Positions 1 through 7,387 of a stretch of DNA of 16,288 bases are shown here, piece by piece. The notes under the pieces were generated by a model. The model saw only the letters and a program-made list of their open reading frames with translations, was not told where the DNA came from and did no database searches. Each line of letters begins with the position of its first letter. Position 1 is the stretch's first letter. The position numbers were made by a program, and so were the translations under genes. Origin of the DNA: an uncultured Desulfobacterium sp. (GTDB lineage Bacteria; Desulfobacterota; Desulfobacteria; Desulfobacterales; Desulfobacteraceae); NCBI GenBank assembly GCA_937124525.1, contig CAKZLA010000165.1:1-16288 (forward strand), written 5' to 3'.

Positions 1-93
1 TTGGGGCTGCGTAGCATACTAATGCTATGTGAGCAGACCAAAACAGGTGAAGATGGGGTGCTGACCGAATATTTACCATACAACTCCCAACTC

Positions 94-136
94 GGGTTTG
101 ATCATACTGTCGGCCACCTTGTGGCGGAATTTAAAC
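94..136. repeat. Dispersed repeat, copy 1 (end of MITE-like element)
   Basis: This 43-base stretch matches 5675-5717 at 38 of 43 positions. The matching block includes GTCGGCCACCTTGTGG, a TTGATCATA block and AATTTAAAC. It contains a small hairpin (GCCAC 113-117, loop CTT, GTGGC 121-125). At 5674-5804 the same sequence is one terminus of a palindromic element; here only one end is visible and I find no inverted partner in bases 1-93. The AATTTAAAC block supplies the TAA stop (131-133, minus strand) of the adjacent hybrid kinase. Bases 1-93 hold no gene I can support; the only structure there is a 6-bp hairpin, TAGCAT 12-17 with ATGCTA 22-27. Confidence 0.7.
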
Positions 137-3100
137 AGTACTCAACAAATCGTCAGAAGTCGATACAGGATGAGACGATACGGTCACTTTATTCCGCCCC
201 CCTTCTTTTGATTGATAAAGCATTTTATCAGCCTCATTTAACAAGTCCCTAAAAGAGCATTTCGGATCATGGAGTGATGCTGTACCCAGACTCACAGTAT
301 ACTGGATAATTTTATTATTACAAGCCGTTGCAACCTTGCTCTCTTCCACAATATGCCGAATTTTCTCTGCCACTTTTCCTGCCCCCTCACTGGTGGTTCC
401 CGGTAAAATAATGACAAATTCCTCTCCTCCATACCGAGCACCCACATCAATTCCCCTGATATTACTTATAATGATTCCTGCCAGGTGCTGTAGCACTCTG
501 TCGCCCTCTGCATGACCGTAATGGTCGTTAACTCCCTTGAACAGGTCGATATCCAGAATGACCACGGACAATGGCCTATTAAGCATATGAGCATTTTTAA
601 GCTCCCTGTTCCCGGAATTAATCATGAAGCGTCGGTTGTAAAGTCCGGTGAGTTCGTCGGTGTTGGCAAGGTTAGCGTTTTTTATGGCATTGGCCACGGC
701 ATGACCGAGGGAAAGTTGGGTCCTGATGCGGGCCATCAAGGCCTGCCTGTCTATGGGTTTTGTCAAATAGTCGTTGGCCCCGGACTGGAAGGCCGTAACA
801 ATATCCCTATTTCGTTTCCCGGCAGTGAGCATGAGCACCGGCAATTCATAAACCGTATGCTTTTCCCTGATACGCCTTAATACCTCATAGCCTGACATTC
901 GGGGCATCATTATATCAAGAAGGACCAGATCAAACACCTGGGTTTCAAGTATTTCAAGGGCTTGAATTCCGTTTGTGGCAGACTTGAACCGATAGTTTTC
1001 CAAAGAAAGATAGTTCTGCAACACCTGGATATTTGTTGTATCATCGTCCACGATTAAAATCTTTTCCCCGGTCATTTCGTCACCATTTATGGGCAGCTCA
1101 AAAACAGGCAATTCATTGTCTGGAAATTCTTTTTCTGAAACAATTCTCTCCATTCCGGTGGCGGATTGCTCATTGTCAGATATATCTGCATCACCTCCCT
1201 TTTTAAGGGTAAAAGAAAATACAGTTCCTTGCTGTTCAACGGACTGAACACTGATTTCACCTCCCAGGAGCTCCAGCAGCTTTTTGGTTATGCTTAAACC
1301 CAGACCGGTACCGCCATATTCTCTGGTTCTTGTACCATTGATCTGCTCAAAGGATTTAAATATTGTGCCAACCAAGTGTTCCGGGATCCCGGGACCCGTG
1401 TCCTCAACATGGACAATGGCATGGGTGCCCATGTCCTGGGCAGAAACCCGGACCTGCCCCTCATCAGTAAATTTAACGGCGTTTCCGATGAGATTGAAAA
1501 GTACCTGTTGCAGCCGGTTTTCGTCCCCACTGACTACGGGAAAAGCATTGCTTATATCATTTACAAGCTTAAGCTTTTTTGAAGGAATCGTTGCCTTGAC
1601 AACGGTCAATACAACTTCAGTTATCTGTCTTAAATCAATGTCTTTCACCGCCAGGGGGATATCATTATTTTTGAGTCTTGAATAATCAAGTATATCATTA
1701 ATGAGGCTGGCAAGCCTTTTAGCACTTGAAGAAATCAATTTTAAATTAAAATTAGCTTTTTCTGATAGATTCCCTGCAATCCCGTTAATCAGGGAATCAC
1801 TTATTCCTATAATACCATTGATGGGGGTTCGCAGTTCGTGGGAGGTGTTTGCAAGGAATTCATCCTTTAATTTATCATTGACCTGGAGTTTTTTTGAGAG
1901 CGCTTCAACCATTTTGTGTTCATTGGCAAATTTTATGGCGAGCATGGCAGATTGGGCAATAATAAAAAAAGAAAACCATAAAGACAAAAAATATCCTGTG
2001 TTAATGATCTGCATATAGTGGAGCATATCATTTGCAACACCAATAAAAACAAATAAAAATCCTGCAAAAAAAATAACTGAGTATCTAAAGCCCCTAAGAA
2101 TTGAGTAAACATTGACACCCATGGTGAGCAGGCAGGATGCAAAAATAACTATAAAATAAGGGGTAAATAGTGTCGAATATATCATTGGAGGCGAGGTTAA
2201 CGACAGGATTAAATAGACTCCGTGGAACACCAATAATGCCACATGGCATTTTACAAAAAAATAAGGCTGAAAAAAATACCGGGCATAGATCTGGAAGGCC
2301 ATGACACACAAAGGTATGACCGCCGTGGCTGCCCTGGAACCAAATTCAAAGGAGAGCTCGGGTATGATCTGCATGATAAAAGAGGTACCGGTAAGCACGG
2401 TTCTAAGGGCAATCAAGATACAAAAAACACCAAAATAAAGGAGTTCTTTCTCCTGCCTGCGAAGCAAAAATAAAACAATATGGTACAGTGCTGCAAAAAT
2501 GCATACTGCTACCAGTATCATTTCAATGACGATGGACATAAGGTGTTGTTTTTGAATGTTATCAGGAGAGCCAAGGAAAAAACTCTGACCGATACCGGCA
2601 TTTCCATGATTTTCATTTGCAATGTTCAAAATAATTTCAAGGATATCCCTGGAGTTTTGAAAGGTGAAAATCCGTGGGAACAAAAATCGAATTCCACCGT
2701 CGGCAAATCTCCCATGGCTGTCCATAATAACCCCATTAATAAACAACCTGTACTCGGTGAAAATCTCTGGAATTAACAGGCTCAAGGGCCTGTTTTTTTT
2801 ATTTACATGAATCAAAAGCCTGTAGGATACGCAAGCTTCAGCGGGAAGTTCAAGATCTTTGTAGGACGTCCAATACCTTGGAACCGGGTAGTATCCCGTT
2901 GACTCAGGTACCACTCCTTTTAAGAATGCTTCTGGAGTGACAATTTGCTCCTTAAAAAATTGCCATTGTCCGTCTAATCTTATATTACCGTCCCGGTAAA
3001 GGTCATGGCTGGAGATGTCCAGGAGCCCTGATGTGGGGAAAGGCATCGCTTGCCTGGCCTCTGTAACACCGGTGGGGGCAAGTATAAAACAGAGCAAGAT

Positions 3101-3151
3101 GATAAATACCCTTCTAAATAGTACATGGTATATTCTTGTATTATTCTTCAT
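131..3151 (-). CDS. 7TMR-DISM hybrid sensor histidine kinase with receiver and GGDEF (diguanylate cyclase) domains
   Basis: Inner-membrane signalling protein of 1006 residues. An N-terminal signal sequence (about 10-32) is followed by a periplasmic 7TMR-DISM extracellular domain (about 45-190), seven membrane segments (about 205-415), HisKA with phospho-accepting His438 in SHELRTP, and a HATPase domain with NAVKFT, DTGPGIP and GTGLGLSI boxes. Next come a receiver domain with phospho-acceptor Asp746 (LLDIMMP) and a C-terminal GGDEF domain with the active GGEEF signature at 908-912 and an RxxD inhibitory I-site (Arg899-Asp902) at canonical spacing. It should autophosphorylate, pass phosphate to its own receiver and so control c-di-GMP synthesis; all key residues are present. 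Start: ATG with CGGAG about 9-11 bases upstream. The stop codon lies inside a dispersed repeat. It is divergent from the 3702 operon. The ligand is unknown; the DISM family generally senses small molecules or carbohydrates. Confidence 0.95.
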   Translation of the reverse strand: MKNNTRIYHVLFRRVFIILLCFILAPTGVTEARQAMPFPTSGLLDISSHDLYRDGNIRLDGQWQFFKEQIVTPEAFLKGVVPESTGYYPVPRYWTSYKDLELPAEACVSYRLLIHVNKKNRPLSLLIPEIFTEYRLFINGVIMDSHGRFADGGIRFLFPRIFTFQNSRDILEIILNIANENHGNAGIGQSFFLGSPDNIQKQHLMSIVIEMILVAVCIFAALYHIVLFLLRRQEKELLYFGVFCILIALRTVLTGTSFIMQIIPELSFEFGSRAATAVIPLCVMAFQIYARYFFQPYFFVKCHVALLVFHGVYLILSLTSPPMIYSTLFTPYFIVIFASCLLTMGVNVYSILRGFRYSVIFFAGFLFVFIGVANDMLHYMQIINTGYFLSLWFSFFIIAQSAMLAIKFANEHKMVEALSKKLQVNDKLKDEFLANTSHELRTPINGIIGISDSLINGIAGNLSEKANFNLKLISSSAKRLASLINDILDYSRLKNNDIPLAVKDIDLRQITEVVLTVVKATIPSKKLKLVNDISNAFPVVSGDENRLQQVLFNLIGNAVKFTDEGQVRVSAQDMGTHAIVHVEDTGPGIPEHLVGTIFKSFEQINGTRTREYGGTGLGLSITKKLLELLGGEISVQSVEQQGTVFSFTLKKGGDADISDNEQSATGMERIVSEKEFPDNELPVFELPINGDEMTGEKILIVDDDTTNIQVLQNYLSLENYRFKSATNGIQALEILETQVFDLVLLDIMMPRMSGYEVLRRIREKHTVYELPVLMLTAGKRNRDIVTAFQSGANDYLTKPIDRQALMARIRTQLSLGHAVANAIKNANLANTDELTGLYNRRFMINSGNRELKNAHMLNRPLSVVILDIDLFKGVNDHYGHAEGDRVLQHLAGIIISNIRGIDVGARYGGEEFVIILPGTTSEGAGKVAEKIRHIVEESKVATACNNKIIQYTVSLGTASLHDPKCSFRDLLNEADKMLYQSKEGGRNKVTVSSHPVSTSDDLLSTV

Positions 3152-3182
3152 GGTGTATCTATCTCCGCAGCAAGTAATGATA

Positions 3183-3264
3183 GACGCTATTATTCCTGGC
3201 TTGATCGTAACACGTTGTATTTACAGGGCAAGATAGACTCACATGGACCGGGAATAATACCGTC
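3183..3264. repeat. Imperfect inverted repeat upstream of the hybrid kinase
   Basis: Arms 3183-3199 and 3248-3264 are inverted copies matching at 15 of 17 positions (GACGCTATTATTCCTGG against the reverse complement of the right arm), separated by 48 bases. It lies 31 bases beyond the kinase start, in its presumed leader or promoter region. It could be an operator, a structured 5' leader or a small palindromic insertion; the sequence does not decide. No T-tract follows, so a terminator is unlikely. Confidence 0.5.
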
Positions 3265-3325
3265 CAAAGATTGAACCTACCCCCCTGGATATTATTCTGT
3301 CAATTAAAGATCTTCAATTTTCTCC

Positions 3326-3472
3326 CTACATCCCCTGATTACCACCACCGCTCACCTCGTACTCAATCATCCCCGATTCCAGGGAGTAGCGTTTTACTAT
3401 TTCAGCCTGGGCTATTGTTATCATCAAGAACAGCGCAGAAATCAGGGTCAAAAATTTTACAGTTCGTGTCAT
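3326..3472 (-). pseudogene. Truncated gene for a small secreted protein (signal peptide plus 25 residues)
   Basis: An open frame of 48 codons, ATG at 3470-3472 and TAG at 3326-3328. It begins with a clear signal peptide (basic MTRTVK, hydrophobic core about 7-20, cleavage likely after AQA at 21-23). The following 25 residues start EIVKRYSLESGMIEYEVSG. That opening resembles, from memory, the mature N-terminus of longer periplasmic proteins of unknown function in Deltaproteobacteria, and it stops abruptly, so I read it as the 5' remnant of a deleted or interrupted gene. No good ribosome binding site is visible. The alternative is a genuine 48-residue secreted peptide. No function can be assigned. 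Confidence 0.4.
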
Positions 3473-3579
3473 AAATAAGTCTTATTTTTTTGTGGGGTTA
3501 TAATCATAAGATAGCCATTCAATATTGCAACAAAAAAATACAATAGACAGAGTAACAATTTTAGTCAAGACCACTGTCC

Positions 3580-3634
3580 ATCTTCATGATTTCTTCATGC
3601 TTTTCTCATGCTTTCTTCACGATTTCTTCATGAT
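3580..3634 (+). promoter_or_regulatory. Five tandem 11-bp repeats: candidate OmpR/PhoB-family regulator binding array
   Basis: Five consecutive 11-base units start at 3580, 3591, 3602, 3613 and 3624 without gaps, consensus TTCTTCATG(A/C)T. Each can be read as a 7-base CTTCATG-like half-site plus a 4-base AT-rich spacer. Established knowledge: OmpR/PhoB-family dimers bind direct repeats with 11-bp period next to the -35 element, as in Pho and PmrA boxes. The array ends exactly where the -35 hexamer of the next feature begins. An OmpR-family regulator is encoded at 9223-9894; that it binds here is inference. Confidence 0.65.
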
Positions 3635-3661
3635 TGAAATGCTATCTTTCCCAGCTATATT
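3634..3661 (+). promoter_or_regulatory. Sigma70-like promoter of the envelope operon
   Basis: TTGAAA (3634-3639) and TATATT (3656-3661) are each 5 of 6 to consensus with a 16-base spacer. They sit 41 bases before the ATG at 3702 and directly abut the 11-bp repeats, the arrangement expected for an activator contacting RNA polymerase at the -35. Transcription would start near 3668-3670. Confidence 0.55.
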
Positions 3662-3670
3662 AAAAAAACA

Positions 3671-3695
3671 TTTCCATCAAAGGATGGAAAGGAGA
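3671..3695 (+). promoter_or_regulatory. Leader hairpin abutting the ribosome binding site of the LTA-synthase-like gene
   Basis: TTTCCATC (3671-3678) and GATGGAAA (3683-3690) form a perfect 8-bp stem with a 4-base AAAG loop. The 3' arm touches GGAGAT (3691-3696), the Shine-Dalgarno core for the ATG at 3702. The hairpin would lie at the very start of the mRNA predicted from the promoter at 3634-3661. It could affect ribosome loading or mRNA stability. Confidence 0.5.
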
Positions 3696-3701
3696 TACTA
3701 A

Positions 3702-5666
3702 ATGTTGAGTAAATGCTTTAAAAATCCCCAAACACGCTTTTCCGTGATCTTTCAAATATCCGCCATTGCCCTTGTAGGCTTTACCTTGTTGCGGGCTGCA
3801 TTTTTTATCAGAGCCTGGCACTCTATTGATCATAACATATTTGACTGGATCTATATTTTTGGCCAGGGTTTGGTCTACGATATGGCCTTTATTGGTTATT
3901 TTTATATTCCCTTTGTATTTGTACTGCTGATCTTACCCAACAGCTGGTTCAACAGTATTGTTTGCAGCTTTTTATCACAGGTAACTGGTTTTCTGGTATT
4001 GTACGGCCTTTGTTTTTCCACCATTTCCGAATGGATTTTCTGGGATGAATTCAACGTTCGGTTTAACTTTATTTCAGTGGATTATCTTATTTACCGCCGT
4101 GAGGTCATAGATAATATCCTTGAATCCTATCCCGTATTCTGGATTTTACCCATCCTGTTCATACTAACAGCTTTTGTCTTCTTTCTGGTACGGCCTTATT
4201 TTATAAAGGCCATTGCTGTCAGAGAAAAATTTTACCAAAGAGCGATTATTGCCGTCTCTTTGCTCCTGATTCCATGCGCATCCCTGTTTTTACTCAATCA
4301 ATCCCAGCGTGACGTTTCTAATAATAATTATACCAATGAACTTGCTTCAAATGGTCCCTATCAGTTGTTTGCAGCCTTTCGCAACAACACCCTTGATTAC
4401 CAACAATTTTATAAAACAGGGAGTGATAAGGCATTATCAGACATCCTCAAAAAAGAGATAGGGGGAAAAAATCACAACCAAGGCCTGTATAACATCAAAA
4501 GACACATTGAAGCACCCAAATCTCCCAAAAAACTCAACGTCATTTTAATTTCCATTGAAAGTCTCAGCGCAAAGTTTTTGACACGTTTTGGAGAACAGGA
4601 AAATATTACCCCCTTCATGGATGAATGGTTTAAACAAGGGAAACTATTTACAAATTTTTATGCCACGGGAACCAGAACCACAAGGGGGCTTGAGGCCATC
4701 ACCCTGTCCATACCCCCGACACCGGGCAGATCCATGGTAAAGCGCCCGGATAACGACCATATGTACAGCCTGGGAAAAGTATTCAAAGAAAAGGGGTACG
4801 ATACTGCATTTTTGTATGGAGGCCGGGGATACTTTGATAATATGAACACTTTTTTCTCAGGCAATGGGTACAGAATTGTTGATCAAACCAGCTTAAGTGA
4901 TGAAGAAATCACCTTTAAAAATGCCTGGGGCGTTTCAGATGAAGACCTGTACAATCGAGCCATTTACGAAGCAAATAAGGCCCATAATTTAAAAACCCCT
5001 TTTTTCTTACATATCATGACCACCAGTAACCATAGGCCTTTTACCTTTCCTTCAGGAAAAATTGATCTCCCCTCCGGAAGCGGTGAAAATGGAAGTGGCA
5101 GAAATGGCGGTGTAAAATATACGGATTATGCCCTGGGCCAGTTGATAACAAGGTCAAAAGCCCAACCCTGGTTTGACGACACCATGTTTGTGGTTCTGGC
5201 GGATCATTGTGCCTCCAGTGCCGGCAGGGTGGGACTTCCCGTGAAAAGATACCATATCCCTCTTTTTATCTATGCTCCCAAATATATTGAGCCCCAGGAG
5301 ATCGACACGTTGTCAAGCCAAATGGATTTAGCGCCAACCCTGCTTTCGTTAATGAATTTTTCCTATGACAGTTTCTTTTTTGGCAAAGACATACTGGCCC
5401 GGGACTTCAAACCAAGAGCGTTCATCGCAAATTACCAGAAACTGGGGATATTAGAGGAAAATGAACTGTTCATTCTGGCACCAGGTAAAAAGATCAGCCG
5501 TCTTGATCTAAAGTCAAAAAGCCCTTACCTGAAAAAGGTACAAAAGGCTGATCCTTTTGTTAAAGAACTGATGTCATATTACCAGGGGGCTGATTATGTC
5601 CTCAAAAACAGGTTAAACCGATGGGCTGATGGCATGGTTGCCTCCTCCCAAGCATTGCCAAAATAA
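3702..5666 (+). CDS. LTA synthase family / OpgB-like membrane phosphoglycerol-transferase-type enzyme
   Basis: A 654-residue inner-membrane protein: about five N-terminal membrane segments (within 1-205), then a large periplasmic sulfatase/alkaline-phosphatase-fold domain (about 275-600). Visible active-site elements match the LTA synthase family: a metal ligand Glu286 in ILISIESLSA, the catalytic Thr region GTRTTRGLE (323-331; Thr326 or Thr327 the likely nucleophile), and metal ligands Asp501-His502 in LADHCAS. Family members move phosphoglycerol or similar headgroups from phospholipid to a glycan, lipid or teichoic-type polymer; in Gram-negatives the acceptor may be periplasmic glucan or another envelope glycan, which cannot be read here. 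Start: ATG with strong AAAGGAG 6-7 bases upstream. First gene of an operon with a regulated-looking promoter, followed by a MITE-like insertion and glycosyltransferase genes. Confidence 0.9.
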   Translation: MLSKCFKNPQTRFSVIFQISAIALVGFTLLRAAFFIRAWHSIDHNIFDWIYIFGQGLVYDMAFIGYFYIPFVFVLLILPNSWFNSIVCSFLSQVTGFLVLYGLCFSTISEWIFWDEFNVRFNFISVDYLIYRREVIDNILESYPVFWILPILFILTAFVFFLVRPYFIKAIAVREKFYQRAIIAVSLLLIPCASLFLLNQSQRDVSNNNYTNELASNGPYQLFAAFRNNTLDYQQFYKTGSDKALSDILKKEIGGKNHNQGLYNIKRHIEAPKSPKKLNVILISIESLSAKFLTRFGEQENITPFMDEWFKQGKLFTNFYATGTRTTRGLEAITLSIPPTPGRSMVKRPDNDHMYSLGKVFKEKGYDTAFLYGGRGYFDNMNTFFSGNGYRIVDQTSLSDEEITFKNAWGVSDEDLYNRAIYEANKAHNLKTPFFLHIMTTSNHRPFTFPSGKIDLPSGSGENGSGRNGGVKYTDYALGQLITRSKAQPWFDDTMFVVLADHCASSAGRVGLPVKRYHIPLFIYAPKYIEPQEIDTLSSQMDLAPTLLSLMNFSYDSFFFGKDILARDFKPRAFIANYQKLGILEENELFILAPGKKISRLDLKSKSPYLKKVQKADPFVKELMSYYQGADYVLKNRLNRWADGMVASSQALPK

Positions 5667-5667
5667 A

Positions 5668-5810
5668 AAAATTGGGGCTTGATCATAACGTCGGCCACCT
5701 TGTGGTGCAATTTAAACGTTGGAAAATAAATCCTGTTATTATAGGCGTTTGTGATGGATCAAATCCCATTTCCCGTATAGTGGCCCATCTTATTATCAAA
5801 CCCCAAAATT
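5668..5810. mobile_element. MITE-like palindromic insertion between operon genes
   Basis: A 131-bp core (5674-5804) begins GGGG and ends CCCC, with terminal inverted repeats matching at 23 of 31 positions (left GGGGCTTGATCATAA, right in reverse complement GGGGTTTGATAATAA, continuing through GGCCAC). It is bounded on both sides by AAAATT (5668-5673 and 5805-5810), which could be a 6-bp target duplication, although AT-rich and partly self-complementary. No transposase is encoded. The left end recurs at 94-136. It fills the 205-base gap between the LTA-synthase-like gene and the glycosyltransferase gene. The mobilising family is unknown. Confidence 0.6.
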
Positions 5811-5871
5811 TGATCATCGCGCCATTGGTTGATTATGTTTACAATTTAAACCAACACTCCAGGAATGTGAT

Positions 5872-6648
5872 ATGAACACCTCCCCTGAACATATAAAAAA
5901 AATTTATATCAGCATTGTTGTTCCATTTTATAACGAAGAAGAAGGACTTGAAATGGTGTGTGAAGAGATCCTTTCCGTGGCTTCAAAATATTTTGACACC
6001 CCCTGGGAATTACTCATGGTCAATGATGGTTCCTCGGACAAAACACCCTCTCTGATTGATACCATCGCCCAAAACAATTCCAATTGCCGGGCCATTCATT
6101 TGAGTTCCAACAGTGGCCAGTCAGCGGCCCTGGAAGCCGGTTTCTCAATGGCCAGAGGAGAAATCATCGCCACCCTGGACGGAGATGGGCAGAATGATCC
6201 GGCCGACCTTCCGGGACTGATCGATAAAATGACACAATTAAATGTGGATATGCTTTGTGGAATAAGAGCAGAAAGAGCAGACTCCCTGATCCGAAAAATT
6301 TCAAGCCGGATGGCCAATTCCTTGAGATCCCGTCTTCTGAAAGATCACATTTCTGATGTAGGGTGTTCCCTGCGAGTATTTCGAAGTGCTTGTCTCTCCC
6401 AAATCCGATTTTTCCGGAACGCCCACCGATTTTTTCCTGCATTGATGATCATGGCAGGATATCGTGTTTCAGAAACCCCTGTTTCCCACAGGCCAAGGCT
6501 CAAAGGAATCAGCAAATACGGTCTTGGCATAAACACCCGCCTGTGGGTGGGAATAGCCGATCTTGCAGGGGTATGGTGGCTTCAGAAAAGGGCTTTAAGG
6601 TATAATTTAATGGAAACGAAAAAGACAAGAGGCTCCTTCGATGAATAG
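5872..6648 (+). CDS. Family 2 glycosyltransferase, DPM1-like, soluble
   Basis: A 258-residue GT-A fold enzyme. Nucleotide-sugar site motifs: VVPFYNEEE (16-24), VNDGSSDKT (50-58) and the metal-binding LDGDGQNDP (102-110). There are no C-terminal membrane helices, unlike the GtrB-type enzyme at 15074-16105. Such enzymes usually transfer a sugar from UDP- or GDP-sugar to polyprenyl phosphate at the cytoplasmic membrane face; the sugar cannot be read. Start: ATG preceded by AGGAA at good spacing. Its stop overlaps the next start by 8 bases, so it is translationally coupled to the VTT gene. With the GT39 gene at 7377 it makes a plausible donor-plus-transferase pair. Confidence 0.88.
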   Translation: MNTSPEHIKKIYISIVVPFYNEEEGLEMVCEEILSVASKYFDTPWELLMVNDGSSDKTPSLIDTIAQNNSNCRAIHLSSNSGQSAALEAGFSMARGEIIATLDGDGQNDPADLPGLIDKMTQLNVDMLCGIRAERADSLIRKISSRMANSLRSRLLKDHISDVGCSLRVFRSACLSQIRFFRNAHRFFPALMIMAGYRVSETPVSHRPRLKGISKYGLGINTRLWVGIADLAGVWWLQKRALRYNLMETKKTRGSFDE

Positions 6649-7387
6649 TTGCACGCCAGAATCAGACGTCTGTGACTCCCAGAATAAGCCTGGGGGCAAT
6701 CACCTGATACTCCCCCTGTGCATCGGGTTAATTTTTTTATTGCTGCCCCTGATTGTTCAAACCCTGGATGCCCACTCCTATTTTTTAAAAATCAGCAATC
6801 TTATCGGATCAATTCAGGACAGGGCATGCGGACCCCCCCTTGCCATGCTGGTTTACCTTGTGGCCGGGGGCCTGTTCATCAGCATGGGGGTGCCCCGGTT
6901 ATGGATCAGTGCCGGAGCCGGGGCCGTATTCAACCCCTGGCTTGGGACAGCGGTGGCCCTGGGGGCATCCCTTGTGGGTGCGGCAACATTGTTCCAGGTG
7001 GGACGACGTTTTCTCTCCCCTGGACGCTGGGATTTTCTGGAAAACAGATTGGGCCGATACCGATATGCCTTTCAACAACGGGCATTTTTGTGTATTTTGT
7101 ACGCCCGGCTGTTCCCCTTGAGCAATTCCACCATTGTAAGCCTTTTCAGTGGATATTGTAAAATTGGATTTATGCCCTACCTTACGGGATCACTCATAGG
7201 CTTTACCCCTCTTACCATCATCATGTGTCTGTTTGGCAGTGGCGCGACCCATGGTAATGGCAGAATTTTTCATTTTTTACTGGGATTTATCCTCATTACC
7301 ATGCTGCATCTACTGACCCTTTTTTTTAAAAAATTCCTTCCCACGACAGCATCCCAAGATTCCACAAGGAGCAATGATGACCACTGA
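6641..7387 (+). CDS. TVP38/TMEM64 (VTT, DedA superfamily) membrane protein
   Basis: A 248-residue integral membrane protein. First helix about 22-41; the VTT core contains the conserved glycine-rich re-entrant stretch (about 90-123, ending in VGRRF) and the second conserved block LYARLFPLSNS through GYCKIGFMPY to the G-F-T-P turn (about 153-190). A last helix lies at about 208-230. Family knowledge: VTT/DedA proteins move or scramble lipids across membranes, and several bacterial members flip undecaprenyl phosphate or are needed for polymyxin resistance. Between a polyprenyl-sugar-forming GT2 and an ArnT-like GT39, recycling or flipping of a polyprenyl lipid is a reasonable inference. It overlaps its upstream neighbour by 8 bases and its downstream neighbour by 11-14. 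Confidence 0.87.
   Translation: MNSCTPESDVCDSQNKPGGNHLILPLCIGLIFLLLPLIVQTLDAHSYFLKISNLIGSIQDRACGPPLAMLVYLVAGGLFISMGVPRLWISAGAGAVFNPWLGTAVALGASLVGAATLFQVGRRFLSPGRWDFLENRLGRYRYAFQQRAFLCILYARLFPLSNSTIVSLFSGYCKIGFMPYLTGSLIGFTPLTIIMCLFGSGATHGNGRIFHFLLGFILITMLHLLTLFFKKFLPTTASQDSTRSNDDH

Noticed and set aside
1..252. Plus-strand open frame at the left edge
   Set aside because: Its 3' half is antisense to the kinase C-terminus and its middle is the dispersed repeat. The protein resemblance to the frame at 5672-5875 (DHxVGHLV) is explained by the shared DNA repeat.
3580..3634. CRISPR-like or coding repeat interpretation of the 11-bp repeats
   Set aside because: There are no spacers, units are only 11 bp and there is no open frame of interest. 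Promoter adjacency points to regulation.
5809..5851. Possible further repeat copy: TTTGATCAT followed by AATTTAAAC, as in the two good copies
   Set aside because: Only the two short end blocks match; the spacing is 25 instead of 22 bases and the GGCCACCTTGTGG core is missing. Likely chance in AT-rich DNA.
5672..5875. 67-codon plus-strand frame between the LTA-synthase-like and GT2 genes
   Set aside because: It coincides with the palindromic element, has no ribosome binding site, and its stop overlaps the GT2 start.
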